Positions 10,034 through 19,404 are shown, counted from the first letter of the stretch. The stretch: DNA of 64,000 nt from Winogradskyella sp. (GCA_013002225.1 JABDKL010000013.1:1-64000); one strand, 5' to 3'. Notes: generated by a model not told the origin, from the letters alone. Numbers and translations: made by a program.

Positions 10034-10441
10034 TCAAATCAGAAAAACATCGTCAAGTAGCTGTATGTCTTTGACAATATTGGGAGGGGAATAATTTTTA
10101 TGCGGAATAATTTCCTTTGGAAGACTTTCAAAAAGTATAGAATAACTGTAGATGAAAGACTGAATGAATACAAGTTGATCTAAACTTAAATTATCAAACG
10201 TATTGAGCTTTAAATCCTCCAGTCCTTTTACAACTTCGACTTCATCTTTACAACAAGATTTTGTAATAGTTTCGGTAACAGAAGACTTGTCCATACCACA
10301 TTTTTCAACGTTCGAAAATATGGCTACATCAACCAAATTATCACCACAGAAATGCTTTTCAACCGTAAGAGATAATGTTGAAAACACCACTAAAATGGCT
10401 AAACCTAAAGACGTGATTTTATTTGAAATTGTAGTTTTCAC
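10034..10441 (-). CDS. HYC_CC_PP family protein
   Basis: The 135-residue product has one N-terminal membrane or signal segment (residues 10-28) and the pattern that names this Bacteroidota family: an aromatic-Cys pair in EKHFCGD, a Cys-Cys pair in KSCCKDE, and Pro-Pro in NYSPP. An extra Cys lies in EKCGMDK. The cysteines suggest metal or thiol chemistry in the periplasm; no function is established to my knowledge. It is the first gene of the reverse-strand metal locus. The GTG start lies only four bases after a -7 element with a matching -33 TTG, so the mRNA may lack a leader. Confidence 0.85.
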   Translation of the reverse strand: MKTTISNKITSLGLAILVVFSTLSLTVEKHFCGDNLVDVAIFSNVEKCGMDKSSVTETITKSCCKDEVEVVKGLEDLKLNTFDNLSLDQLVFIQSFIYSYSILFESLPKEIIPHKNYSPPNIVKDIQLLDDVFLI

Positions 10442-10445
10442 TGCG

Positions 10446-10473
10446 CAAAATTAAGAAATTATTTATAATTCAA
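10446..10473 (-). promoter_or_regulatory. Promoter of the HYC_CC_PP / metal locus
   Basis: On the reverse strand, TTG (10473-10471), a 17-base spacer and TAATTTTG (10453-10446) match the Bacteroidota consensus TTG-N17-23-TAnnTTTG. The G of the -7 element is four bases from the GTG start, so the transcript would start at or next to the start codon. Confidence 0.6.
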
Positions 10474-10491
10474 AATCCATTTAAGCAACAA

Positions 10492-10920
10492 TTAACGTTT
10501 CAATTTATGGTAGTAAAATGCAGGTAATAAAAGGATTAAGAGAATTGGCTGTATTAAAAATCGTCTAATATTAAAGAACAAATAGTAATCTTCTTGTTTT
10601 GGATTGATGACAAAATATAAAAACGGAATTAGTAACACCACAAAAGCCATACTATAAATTAAAACAGAAAACTTTATGATACTCCTATCCTTAAAAATAA
10701 GATACAATATCCCTAAGGATGCCAATGTATTTAATATAAATCGCAACGTCGTAAACAAAACTAGTTTTGCAACCTCGCGTCTTGGGTTATCTATATACAG
10801 ATAGTCGTTTTCAAAAAAGGTAAGATATGGGTCGTAAAACAATACATCCTCAAATCCTCTTATAGCAATCAATACTAAAAATAAAATCCCAATGAATATA
10901 TAGCGTGTTAATCTAGGCAT
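10492..10920 (-). CDS. Exosortase F system-associated membrane protein
   Basis: This 142-residue protein has four predicted membrane segments (about 7-20, 52-76, 84-103, 121-135) and the family pattern RGFEDVLFYDPYLTFFENDY after the first one. It belongs to the family found next to XrtF in Flavobacteriia. Its start overlaps the end of xrtF by 8 bases, so the two are translationally coupled. It probably assists the exosortase in the inner membrane, but the role is unproven. The C-terminus is short and basic (YYHKLKR). Confidence 0.9.
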   Translation of the reverse strand: MPRLTRYIFIGILFLVLIAIRGFEDVLFYDPYLTFFENDYLYIDNPRREVAKLVLFTTLRFILNTLASLGILYLIFKDRSIIKFSVLIYSMAFVVLLIPFLYFVINPKQEDYYLFFNIRRFLIQPILLILLLPAFYYHKLKR

Positions 10921-11464
10921 TAGACTTTATGATTTTAGAGAAGCGATTTACCCAAAACATCCACAATAAAAAAACAGTCCCGTAAATTATTAATGGGAAA
11001 ATTACAGTATGTAGAATTTCCTTTCGCCATGGGTAATGATACAAACCGATAGACAAAATCACAATACGAATAAGATTAAATGCATAAATGATGATACTGC
11101 CTGCAAGGCAATATAAAAACGTAGTCTTTAATTTCCCGGCAAATGCAACTACAAACGCTATAAATAAAATAATAATACTAACAGCATTACAACCCTCTAT
11201 CACTCTTGCTACATAGTTTCCATTAATAATCACCTTCATAGAAGGCTCATCTGAGTGTGGTATAACCTCTGCCGAATATCCTATACCGTTTAGCAAAGCA
11301 TCGGTTTGGTGTGCAACTAAATTGGTCATATAGTCAGGATAATACCTTGAACCAGTAGAAAAATCTAAATAAAGCTTATAACCAATTGTCAAGATTGCAT
11401 AAACCACTAAGAATATGATGATAAAGCGAATGACGAGTTTATATTGTTTAAGTAAGGCTTTCAA
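10913..11464 (-). CDS. xrtF: Exosortase family protein XrtF
   Basis: XrtF is an inner-membrane cysteine transpeptidase of the exosortase/archaeosortase family, thought to process proteins bearing a C-terminal sorting segment. The 183-residue product has about five membrane segments and the expected catalytic residues: Cys in VIEGCNAVSI, Arg in NLIRIVILS and His in LHTVIFPLIIY. Its start is a TTG; no ATG is available before the first membrane helix. The associated protein gene overlaps its end. No obvious cognate sorting-signal protein was seen in the window. Confidence 0.92.
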   Translation of the reverse strand: MKALLKQYKLVIRFIIIFLVVYAILTIGYKLYLDFSTGSRYYPDYMTNLVAHQTDALLNGIGYSAEVIPHSDEPSMKVIINGNYVARVIEGCNAVSIIILFIAFVVAFAGKLKTTFLYCLAGSIIIYAFNLIRIVILSIGLYHYPWRKEILHTVIFPLIIYGTVFLLWMFWVNRFSKIIKSNA

Positions 11465-11550
11465 TCAATGTTAGTTTGTTGTTAAATTTATAAAAACTGT
11501 ATTTTATAATTGTGCATTTTAAATACTTTTACCAAAACTTTTCAAATCAC

Positions 11551-12009
11551 ATGACTTTACAAGAATTAAAGCCAGAAATAAGATCGATCGTATCACAACC
11601 TAAACTGAGTGTCGATCACAAATTACTCCAGATATGTAAACTTCTAGAAGCGCATGTAGACTATTACAACTGGGTTGGGTTTTATTTTAAAAATGGCGAC
11701 AAGGACGAACTAAAGCTAGGACCTTATGTTGGCGAACCAACAGACCACACCATTATACCGTTTGGAAAAGGCATCTGCGGCCAAGTCGCCGTTAGTAATC
11801 AAAATTTTGTGGTACCAGATGTTGCAGCTCAAGATAATTACATAGCTTGTAGCATTACAGTTAAGGCGGAAATTGTAGTACCAGTTTTTGTAAATGGTGA
11901 GAATGTTGGGCAGATTGATATCGATTCTAACACGCCAGATCCGTTTACAGAAGCGGACGAACGCTTTTTAGAATTTGTTTGCAAAGAAGTGGCTAAGTTA
12001 ATTTCTTAA
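11551..12009 (+). CDS. msrC: GAF-domain free methionine-(R)-sulfoxide reductase
   Basis: The protein is a single GAF domain of about 152 residues that should reduce free methionine-(R)-sulfoxide in the cytoplasm. It shows the fRMsr pattern NWVGFYF, then a Cys in GKGICGQVA and a second Cys in NYIACSITVKAEIVVPV, followed by GQIDIDSNTPDPF. The ATG at 11551 is preferred over an in-frame GTG at 11512 because it gives the family's usual N-terminus, and a -7-like TACTTTTA lies in between. It is a single gene convergent with the ABC permease (6 bases between stops). Confidence 0.82.
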   Translation: MTLQELKPEIRSIVSQPKLSVDHKLLQICKLLEAHVDYYNWVGFYFKNGDKDELKLGPYVGEPTDHTIIPFGKGICGQVAVSNQNFVVPDVAAQDNYIACSITVKAEIVVPVFVNGENVGQIDIDSNTPDPFTEADERFLEFVCKEVAKLIS

Positions 12010-12015
12010 CGATAG

Positions 12016-13266
12016 TTACATTCCTGTTCTAATGGCTTCCACAGGATCCAATTTAGATGCAGATACTGCTGGTATTATTCCTGAAATTAATCCAATTAAC
12101 GTGGACAGAGCAAATCCTATAAACATATTACCGAAGGACAGTACAAATTCAAAATCATCTACGACACCATTCATAATTTTAGCAATAGTCCAAACTAATA
12201 ATAGACCTACTAATCCTCCTACCACAGCTAATATCGTAGCCTCAAATAAGAATTGAAACAGTATAAAACGGTTTTTAGCGCCTAAAGATTTCTGTATGCC
12301 TATTAAATTAGTACGCTCCTTGACGCTTACAAACATAATATTTGCTATTCCGAACCCACCAACTAACAATGAAAATCCGCTAATAACCCAACCTACTAAA
12401 TTTAGAGTCGCGATAATACTATCAATAAACGTTACCAAACCAGACAATTTATTTACAAAAAAGTTATCATCTTCATCGGCCTTAAGGCCTCTATAGTTTC
12501 TAAATTTTTGCACCAGCACTTGTTCAAAGGCACCAATATCAACGCCAGATTCTGGTTTAATTACCACTGCTCCAGGTAAACCAGCACTTCCTCCATTTCT
12601 AAATTGTCTTACAAAATTGGCAGGAACAAATGCTTTATCATCTGGGGAATCTCCCAAGCCAGCACCATATTTTTTAAGCACACCAATAACTGTTAGCTTT
12701 CTCCCATATACCCTTACAACTTTACCTAAAGGATTAGCAGTATCAAATAAATTTTCTGCGAGATTAGAACCAATGACTATAACTGCAGAACCTGTTTCAG
12801 ATTCTAACTCCGAATAAAATCTACCTTTTTCTATTTTTAGGTCATCGATAGTATATATACCATGAGAGATTGGCGTCACCTCTACATTACTAATCGTTTC
12901 AGCCTGATATCTTATAGTTTCACTACCACCAAAAATAACATAAGCCGAGGCCTCAATATCCGGAACATTTCGGCGTATATACTCAAAATCTTCATAATCT
13001 GTTTGAGGATAATTATCACGCTTCCAACGCGGAACATCCGTAGGGCCAAATGAATATTTTGTAAGATAAATAGTGTTTTTATCTAAACCTGCTAAATTAT
13101 CTTTAATTTTTTTATCTAAAGAGTCTACAGCTGCAAGAACAGCTATAATAGAAAAGATACCAACTGTTACACCTAATAAGGATAAAAAAGTCCGGAGTTT
13201 ATTATTTCTAAGCGCATTAAATGCAAAAGAAAAACTCTCTTTAAATACTCTTAAATAGACTAACAT
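12016..13266 (-). CDS. ABC transporter permease, MacB/FtsX type
   Basis: This 416-residue inner-membrane protein has the MacB layout: membrane helix 1 (about residues 25-45, in RTFLSLLGVTVGIFSIIAVL), a large periplasmic MacB-type core domain (about 50-275), and three C-terminal helices of the FtsX domain (with FGIANIMFVSVKERTNLIGI between them). Such permeases work with a MacB-type ATPase in export or lipoprotein-related transport, driven mechanically. No ATPase or membrane-fusion gene is adjacent, so the partner is encoded elsewhere. The substrate is unknown. Confidence 0.92.
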   Translation of the reverse strand: MLVYLRVFKESFSFAFNALRNNKLRTFLSLLGVTVGIFSIIAVLAAVDSLDKKIKDNLAGLDKNTIYLTKYSFGPTDVPRWKRDNYPQTDYEDFEYIRRNVPDIEASAYVIFGGSETIRYQAETISNVEVTPISHGIYTIDDLKIEKGRFYSELESETGSAVIVIGSNLAENLFDTANPLGKVVRVYGRKLTVIGVLKKYGAGLGDSPDDKAFVPANFVRQFRNGGSAGLPGAVVIKPESGVDIGAFEQVLVQKFRNYRGLKADEDDNFFVNKLSGLVTFIDSIIATLNLVGWVISGFSLLVGGFGIANIMFVSVKERTNLIGIQKSLGAKNRFILFQFLFEATILAVVGGLVGLLLVWTIAKIMNGVVDDFEFVLSFGNMFIGFALSTLIGLISGIIPAVSASKLDPVEAIRTGM

Positions 13267-13376
13267 ACGTGTGTTGTTTTAAAACATTTTAAAGATAAGA
13301 CGTTTTCAACAATTCATTGTTACAAAAAACTTAAATAAACTGGTTTAGGCCTTAAGCTATTCGGTCTGAATATATG

Positions 13377-13384
13377 TATTTTTG
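13377..13384 (+). promoter_or_regulatory. -7 element upstream of purH
   Basis: TATTTTTG matches TAnnTTTG and lies 26 bases before the purH ATG. No TTG is found at the expected -33 position. Confidence 0.45.
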
Positions 13385-13410
13385 CATCATCAAATTCACA
13401 ACACAACATC

Positions 13411-14940
13411 ATGACTAACAAAACCATTTCTTCAGCTTTAATTTCGGTATTTAGCAAAGAAGGCTTAGCTCCCATTGTAAAAAAATTAAACGAACTTAAT
13501 GTCACCATTTATTCTACTGGTGGCACAGAAAAATTTATTAAAGATTTGGGTATCGACGTGGTACCGGTTGAGGACGTTACATCCTATCCTTCAATACTCG
13601 GTGGTCGCGTAAAAACGTTGCACCCTAAAGTGTTCGGCGGTATTTTAAATCGACAAAATCATGATGGTGATGTTGCAGAATTGGCAGAATTCGAAATTCC
13701 ACAAATAGATTTAGTCATTGTAGACTTATATCCTTTTGAAAAAACTGTCGCTTCTGGCGCAAACAACCAGGATATCATTGAAAAAATAGATATTGGTGGG
13801 ATTTCGTTAATTAGAGCTGCCGCTAAAAACTATGCGGATGTTACCTGCGTGTCTTCAGTAAACGATTATTCTGAGTTTCTAGAATTACTTGAAACTAAAA
13901 ATGGAGAAACATCTGAAGAAGATCGTAAGCATTTCGCTGCCAAAGCGTTTAACATATCCTCTCATTACGATTCTGCAATTTTTAATTACTTTAACAAAAA
14001 CCATGAGATTGCATCTTTAAAGGTTTCAGAAACTAATGGTAAAGTTTTAAGATATGGAGAAAATCCACATCAGAAAGGCTTCTTTTTTGGAGACTTTGAA
14101 TCTATGTTTACCAAATTACATGGCAAAGAATTAAGCTATAATAATTTATTAGATGTTGATGCTGCAGTTAATCTTATTTTAGAATTTAAAGGTGAAGATC
14201 CTACGTTTGCAATTTTAAAACACAATAACGCATGTGGCTTTGCACAACGTCACACAGTTCACCAAGCTTATACAGACGCCTTAGCTGGTGATCCTGTATC
14301 TGCCTTTGGTGGAATTCTTATTTGTAATACTGAAATTGACAAAAGCACAGCTGAAGAGATTCACAAATTATTTTGCGAGGTAGTAATTGCACCTTCATTT
14401 AGTGAAGATGCACTTGAAATTTTAAAAGGTAAGAAAAATAGAATTCTATTAATTTTAAATGAAGTGGCATTACCAAAAACTACTGTTAGAACCTGTCTTA
14501 ATGGTGTTTTAGTACAAGAAAGAGATGCTAAAACAGATGCCTTAGAAGATTTAAAAAATGTAACAACATCCTCCCCAACTCAAAGCGAACTAGAAGACTT
14601 AATTTTTGCCTCCAAACTATGTAAACACACTAAATCTAACACAATTGTTTTAGCTAAAAACAAACAATTATGTGCAAGTGGAACAGGGCAAACCAGTCGT
14701 GTAGATGCTTTAAATCAGGCGATACATAAGGCAAAATCATTTAACTTTGATTTAGACGGTGCTGTAATGGCAAGTGATGCATTTTTTCCTTTCCCAGATT
14801 GTGTAGAAATTGCTAAGAATGCCGGAATTAATGCTGTAATACAACCAGGAGGCTCTATTAAAGATGAATTAAGTATAGACTATTGTAACGCAAATAATGT
14901 TGCAATGGTTATGACAGGAACTCGTCATTTTAAGCATTAA
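13411..14940 (+). CDS. purH: Bifunctional AICAR formyltransferase / IMP cyclohydrolase
   Basis: PurH catalyses the last two steps of IMP synthesis: formylation of AICAR with 10-formyl-tetrahydrofolate and ring closure to IMP. The 509-residue product is full length. The N-terminal cyclohydrolase has the methylglyoxal-synthase fold (YSTGGTEKFIKDLG, GGRVKTLHPKVFGG). The C-terminal transformylase has RYGENPHQKG, the catalytic Lys-His in LKHNNACGFA, and SDAFFPFPDCVE. It is monocistronic here, divergent from the ABC permease, and is followed by a 169-base gap before mreB. Confidence 0.98.
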   Translation: MTNKTISSALISVFSKEGLAPIVKKLNELNVTIYSTGGTEKFIKDLGIDVVPVEDVTSYPSILGGRVKTLHPKVFGGILNRQNHDGDVAELAEFEIPQIDLVIVDLYPFEKTVASGANNQDIIEKIDIGGISLIRAAAKNYADVTCVSSVNDYSEFLELLETKNGETSEEDRKHFAAKAFNISSHYDSAIFNYFNKNHEIASLKVSETNGKVLRYGENPHQKGFFFGDFESMFTKLHGKELSYNNLLDVDAAVNLILEFKGEDPTFAILKHNNACGFAQRHTVHQAYTDALAGDPVSAFGGILICNTEIDKSTAEEIHKLFCEVVIAPSFSEDALEILKGKKNRILLILNEVALPKTTVRTCLNGVLVQERDAKTDALEDLKNVTTSSPTQSELEDLIFASKLCKHTKSNTIVLAKNKQLCASGTGQTSRVDALNQAIHKAKSFNFDLDGAVMASDAFFPFPDCVEIAKNAGINAVIQPGGSIKDELSIDYCNANNVAMVMTGTRHFKH

Positions 14941-15109
14941 AATTTATCATAAAAAGAGATTTTATAAAAGTTGTTTAATCCCTCAACCTTTTTAATGAAA
15001 AAAATAAGGCATTAAACATCTATAAATGCGGAAATAACGTATATTTTATTACATTTACGCATAGTCGTAATTTTTAAACTGACATAACCCAAATAATTAT
15101 TAAAAGCGC

Positions 15110-16138
15110 ATGGGATTTTTTGATTTCCTGACAGAAGAAATAGCAATTGACTTAGGAACCGCAAACACATTAATCATCCACAACGATAAAGTTGTAGTTG
15201 ACAATCCTTCGATAGTAGCCAGAGACCGTATAAGTGGAAAAATAATTGCAGTTGGTAAAGAAGCCAACATGATGCAAGGTAAAACACATGAAAACATAAA
15301 AACAATTCGTCCACTAAAAGATGGTGTAATTGCAGATTTTGATGCTTCTGAGCAGATGATTAGTATGTTTATTAAAAACATTCCTGCCTTAAAGAAAAAG
15401 TTTTTTAATCCAGCCTTACGAATGGTGGTTTGTATCCCATCTGGTATAACGGAGGTAGAAATGCGTGCCGTAAAAGAGTCTTGTGAGCGTGTAAATGGTA
15501 AAGAGGTCTACCTGATTCACGAACCAATGGCTGCTGCTATAGGTATTGGTGTTGATATTATGCAACCCAAAGGAAACATGATTGTAGATATAGGTGGTGG
15601 AACAACTGAAATTGCTGTAATTGCACTTGGTGGAATCGTTTGTGACAAGTCAGTAAAGGTAGCAGGTGATGTTTTCACAAACGATATCATTTATTACATG
15701 CGTACGCAACATAATCTGTATGTTGGTGATAGAACGGCTGAAAAAATTAAAATACAAATTGGTGCTGCGACGGAAGACCTAGAATTACCTCCTGAGGATA
15801 TGAGTGTCCAAGGTCGTGATTTATTAACCGGTAAGCCGAAGCAAGTTCAAATTTCGTTTAGAGAAATAGCAAAAGCCTTAGATAAATCTATTTTAAGGAT
15901 CGAAGACTCTGTAATGGAAACCTTATCTCAGACACCTCCAGAGTTAGCTGCAGACATCTATAACACAGGCATATATTTAGCAGGTGGAGGTTCTATGCTA
16001 AGAGGACTAGATAAACGATTATCACAAAAAACGGATTTACCAGTTTATATCGCTGAAGATCCTTTAAGAGCTGTTGTTAGAGGCACAGGAATTGTACTTA
16101 AAAACTTATCCAAATACAAAAGCGTATTGATTAAATAA
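15110..16138 (+). CDS. mreB: Rod-shape-determining actin homologue MreB
   Basis: MreB forms membrane-bound filaments that guide lateral cell-wall synthesis. The 342-residue product has the actin-fold phosphate motifs (AIDLGTANTLI near residue 12 and MIVDIGGGTTEIAVI near 160), the adenosine motif LAGGGSMLRGLDKRL near 285, and the amphipathic N-terminus MGFFDFLTEE that contacts the membrane. It is the first gene of a five-gene elongasome operon mreB-mreC-mreD-mrdA-rodA with gaps of 8 bases or less, so the cell is probably rod-shaped. Confidence 0.98.
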   Translation: MGFFDFLTEEIAIDLGTANTLIIHNDKVVVDNPSIVARDRISGKIIAVGKEANMMQGKTHENIKTIRPLKDGVIADFDASEQMISMFIKNIPALKKKFFNPALRMVVCIPSGITEVEMRAVKESCERVNGKEVYLIHEPMAAAIGIGVDIMQPKGNMIVDIGGGTTEIAVIALGGIVCDKSVKVAGDVFTNDIIYYMRTQHNLYVGDRTAEKIKIQIGAATEDLELPPEDMSVQGRDLLTGKPKQVQISFREIAKALDKSILRIEDSVMETLSQTPPELAADIYNTGIYLAGGGSMLRGLDKRLSQKTDLPVYIAEDPLRAVVRGTGIVLKNLSKYKSVLIK

Positions 16139-16146
16139 AGGTTATA

Positions 16147-16968
16147 ATGCAACAAATTTTCAATTTTGTTATAAAGAACAAAACCTTTCTGTTGTTTTTA
16201 TTACTATTCAGTGTTTCACTTGCGCTTACCATACAGTCACACTCATATCATAGAAGTAAATTCATTAATTCTGCTAATGGCCTAACCGGCGGAATCTACG
16301 GTACATTTAATTCAATTGGTAAGTATTTCGATTTAGAAGAACAAAACAAAATTCTTGCTGATGAAAATGAGCGGTTAAGAGCAATTCTTTATAATTCCGA
16401 AACTTTAAATGATTCCGTTTCTAAATATAGTTTGTACGGGAATACTAAATACAAAGTAACTAAAGCCGAAGTTTACAAAAACAGTTATTCATTAACCAAC
16501 AACTATTTAACCATAAACAAAGGTCAAAAAGACAGTATTAGGCAGGATTTTGGAGTCATTACCTCTAAAGGAATTGTTGGTATAGTCGATAATACTTCAA
16601 AAAATTATGCCACTGTGCTTTCTATTCTAAATAATAAAAGTCGGATTAACGCTAAGCTGAAATCTACCGATCATAAAGGCTCTTTAAAATGGGATGGAAA
16701 ATCTCCTTATTACGTACAATTAGAAGACATTTCAACATTCGCACCCTTAAAAATTGGTGATACTATAGAAACAGGAGGTGAGTCAGCAATATTTCCTAAA
16801 GGTATCGGAATAGGAACTATAGAAAGTTATGAAAAAGATATAGGTGGTGATACTTATACTATACAAATAGAGTTATTTAACGATATGTCTAATATTGGCA
16901 CTGTTTATATACTTCAAAACTTGGAGAGACAAGAAATTAAAGCTTTAGAGAATAGCACTAATGAATAA
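16147..16968 (+). CDS. mreC: Rod-shape-determining protein MreC
   Basis: MreC is a periplasmic scaffold anchored by one N-terminal membrane helix (residues 13-29) that activates the PBP2-RodA pair. After the helix comes a coiled coil (LEEQNKILADENERLRAIL) and the beta-barrel domain (VTSKGIVGIVDNTS, ETGGESAIFPKGIGIGTI). The 273-residue length is usual. It starts 8 bases after mreB and its end overlaps mreD by 8 bases, consistent with translational coupling. Confidence 0.95.
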   Translation: MQQIFNFVIKNKTFLLFLLLFSVSLALTIQSHSYHRSKFINSANGLTGGIYGTFNSIGKYFDLEEQNKILADENERLRAILYNSETLNDSVSKYSLYGNTKYKVTKAEVYKNSYSLTNNYLTINKGQKDSIRQDFGVITSKGIVGIVDNTSKNYATVLSILNNKSRINAKLKSTDHKGSLKWDGKSPYYVQLEDISTFAPLKIGDTIETGGESAIFPKGIGIGTIESYEKDIGGDTYTIQIELFNDMSNIGTVYILQNLERQEIKALENSTNE

Positions 16969-17467
16969 TGTCACTGTAACACATAGTATAAGGTTTATAG
17001 CTTTACTTCTTGTACAGGTCGTAATCTGCAATCATATCAATTTTTTAGGTTATATAAACCCATATATTTATATCATATTTATATTATTGTTTCCCATAAG
17101 AGATTCTAGATTAAGACTCCTTTTTGTCAGTTTTTTATTGGGATTACTAGTAGATATTTTTTCAGATTCTGGTGGAGTCCATGCGGCTGCATCTGTATCG
17201 TTAGCCTATATAAGACCTATAATATTAAAAAGCTCGTTTGGAATGCTCTACGAGCATCAAAGTGTTAAATTTAATAATACTGATATTGGTAATTTGGTGA
17301 CGTACGTAATTTTAGCGACAGTAATTCATCACATCATTCTGTTCTCACTTGAAATTTTTAACATCTCAAGTATAATTTTAATACTTAAAAAAACGTTGTT
17401 CTCTAGTATTTTCACAATAATACTATGTGTATTAATAATAGTATTATTTAGTCGAAACCGAAAATGA
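16961..17467 (+). CDS. mreD: Rod-shape-determining membrane protein MreD
   Basis: MreD is a small polytopic inner-membrane protein of the elongasome. The 168-residue product has about five hydrophobic helices and the conserved tract FLLGLLVDIFSDSGGVHAAA, where the acidic and Gly residues are family-typical. It overlaps mreC by 8 bases at its start and mrdA by 4 at its end. Sequence conservation in this family is low, so the call leans partly on operon position. Confidence 0.92.
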   Translation: MNNVTVTHSIRFIALLLVQVVICNHINFLGYINPYIYIIFILLFPIRDSRLRLLFVSFLLGLLVDIFSDSGGVHAAASVSLAYIRPIILKSSFGMLYEHQSVKFNNTDIGNLVTYVILATVIHHIILFSLEIFNISSIILILKKTLFSSIFTIILCVLIIVLFSRNRK

Positions 17468-19404
17468 GAAAGCTTTTACTTTTAATTTCTGCAATTTTAG
17501 TTGGCTTAGTTTTTATTGCTAGACTTTTTTATTTACAGGTATATAGTGGCTCAACCTATGATCTTTTTGAAGACAGTGCAATTTTAAAAGAGTACACCTA
17601 TCCTAAACGCGGCTATGTTTATGATAGAAACGGGAAATTATTAGTAGCTAATCAGCCTTCTTACGATGTAATGGTTATACCGAGAGAAGTGAAACCATTA
17701 GACTCTACAGATCTACATGAGTTTTGTAAATTATTAAATATTACTCCAGAAGCTTACCAAAGAAAATTAACTCGAGCTACCAATTATTCACCTAGACTCC
17801 CCTCTCCTTTTGTTCCACAGTTATCTAAAAGTGACTATGCTGTGTTGCAAGAAAAAATGAGAAAATATGAAGGTTTTTATATACAAAAACGTTCTTTAAG
17901 ATCTTATCAAACAACTATAGGCGCTAACGTATTAGGCGATATTGGTGAAGTTAACCGGTCGATAATAAGAAAACAGCCTTACTATAAATTAGGTGATCTC
18001 ATAGGCAAGCAAGGGGTAGAAAAAACCTATGAAACAACACTAAGAGGTGTAAAAGGGATAAAATTTATTCAAAAAGACAGATTTAATAAAAATATCGGAC
18101 CTTACAAAAATGGTGTCTTCGACACACTTCCAAAACCAGGTAAAGACATTACGATTACTATAGATTCTCAATTACAGGCTTACGGTGAGTTATTAATGAA
18201 AAATAAAAGAGGAGGCATAGTGGCCATTGAGCCTGGCTCAGGTGAAATTTTGGCTATGGTTTCAGGCCCATCCTATAATCCCAATTTACTCGTAGGTAGA
18301 AACCGCTCTAAAAATTTCACTAAATTATACAGGGATAGTATCGCCAAACCCCTTTTCGACAGAGGATTACAAGCCATGTACCCTCCAGGTTCTCCATTTA
18401 AAACCCTCAATGCCTTAATTGCTCTACAAGAAAACGTCGTTTCTACGGCGGATAGATTTACGTGTAATATGGGATATCGCTATGGCAACAGAATTATGGG
18501 ATGCCATGCTCATAAAAGTCCTGTCAACATGAATATTGGTATATACGAATCTTGCAATGCATATTTTGCAAATGTCTATAGAAGAATTATTGATAAATAC
18601 GACTCTCCTGCAAAGGGTATGGATATCTGGAGTAATCATATAAAAAGTTTTGGTTTGGGAGATTTTCTTGGCAATGACCTCTCTGTTGGTCAGCCCGGAA
18701 AAGTGCCCTCAGCAGAAACTTATAATCGTGGGTATGGTAAAAATAAGTGGTATACAACCTTTACCATCTCAAATGCTATTGGTCAGGGTGAGGTCCTTGC
18801 AACACCTATACAATTAGCTAATATGGCTGCAGCTATTGGTAATCGTGGTTATTATTATACGCCTCATATTATAAAACATATCGAAGAAGACACTATTCCT
18901 GCAGCATACACCACGCCTAAATATACAACAATTGAAAAGAAGCATTTTGACCCAGTAGTACAAGGCATGTTTGACGTATACAATAAGGGTACGGCAAAAA
19001 TGCTTCAGGTAAAGGGTATCGAAATATGCGGAAAAACAGGTACTGCAGAAAATTTTGCAATTATAGATAGTGTAAAAACTCAACTAACCGATCACTCAAT
19101 TTTCGTAGCATTTGCCCCAAAAGATAATCCTAAAATCGCCATTGCAGTATTTGTAGAAAACGGGTACTTTGGAAGTAGGTTTGCTGGCAGAATGGCTAGT
19201 TTAATGATTGAACAGTATATAAGAGGCGAAATTACCAGGCCTGATATGGAAAATTTTGTTTTGAGATATTCCCTGGAGCACGAATACGAAAAACCATATT
19301 CTAATGCACCATTTGGGATTAATCGACAAACAACGCTAGAACCAATTGACGAAGATGAATTTCAAGAAAGTTTAAGAATTAAAGCAGAAATAACCAAGTC
19401 CTAA
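17464..19404 (+). CDS. mrdA: Penicillin-binding protein 2 (elongation transpeptidase)
   Basis: PBP2 cross-links peptidoglycan during elongation together with RodA. The 646-residue product has an N-terminal membrane helix (residues 4-23), the pedestal domain (PKRGYVYDRNGKLLVANQPS), and a transpeptidase domain. The catalytic Ser-x-x-Lys is in PGSPFKTL, the second motif is SCN in IYESCNAYF, and KTG is in CGKTGTAEN. The Pro in SPFK replaces the more usual Thr; this is unlikely to harm catalysis. It overlaps mreD by 4 bases, and rodA follows 2 bases later. Confidence 0.97.
   Translation: MRKLLLLISAILVGLVFIARLFYLQVYSGSTYDLFEDSAILKEYTYPKRGYVYDRNGKLLVANQPSYDVMVIPREVKPLDSTDLHEFCKLLNITPEAYQRKLTRATNYSPRLPSPFVPQLSKSDYAVLQEKMRKYEGFYIQKRSLRSYQTTIGANVLGDIGEVNRSIIRKQPYYKLGDLIGKQGVEKTYETTLRGVKGIKFIQKDRFNKNIGPYKNGVFDTLPKPGKDITITIDSQLQAYGELLMKNKRGGIVAIEPGSGEILAMVSGPSYNPNLLVGRNRSKNFTKLYRDSIAKPLFDRGLQAMYPPGSPFKTLNALIALQENVVSTADRFTCNMGYRYGNRIMGCHAHKSPVNMNIGIYESCNAYFANVYRRIIDKYDSPAKGMDIWSNHIKSFGLGDFLGNDLSVGQPGKVPSAETYNRGYGKNKWYTTFTISNAIGQGEVLATPIQLANMAAAIGNRGYYYTPHIIKHIEEDTIPAAYTTPKYTTIEKKHFDPVVQGMFDVYNKGTAKMLQVKGIEICGKTGTAENFAIIDSVKTQLTDHSIFVAFAPKDNPKIAIAVFVENGYFGSRFAGRMASLMIEQYIRGEITRPDMENFVLRYSLEHEYEKPYSNAPFGINRQTTLEPIDEDEFQESLRIKAEITKS

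Noticed and set aside
11512..11550. GTG start for the GAF-domain reductase
   Set aside because: The family N-terminus matches the ATG at 11551, and a -7-like sequence lies between the two starts.
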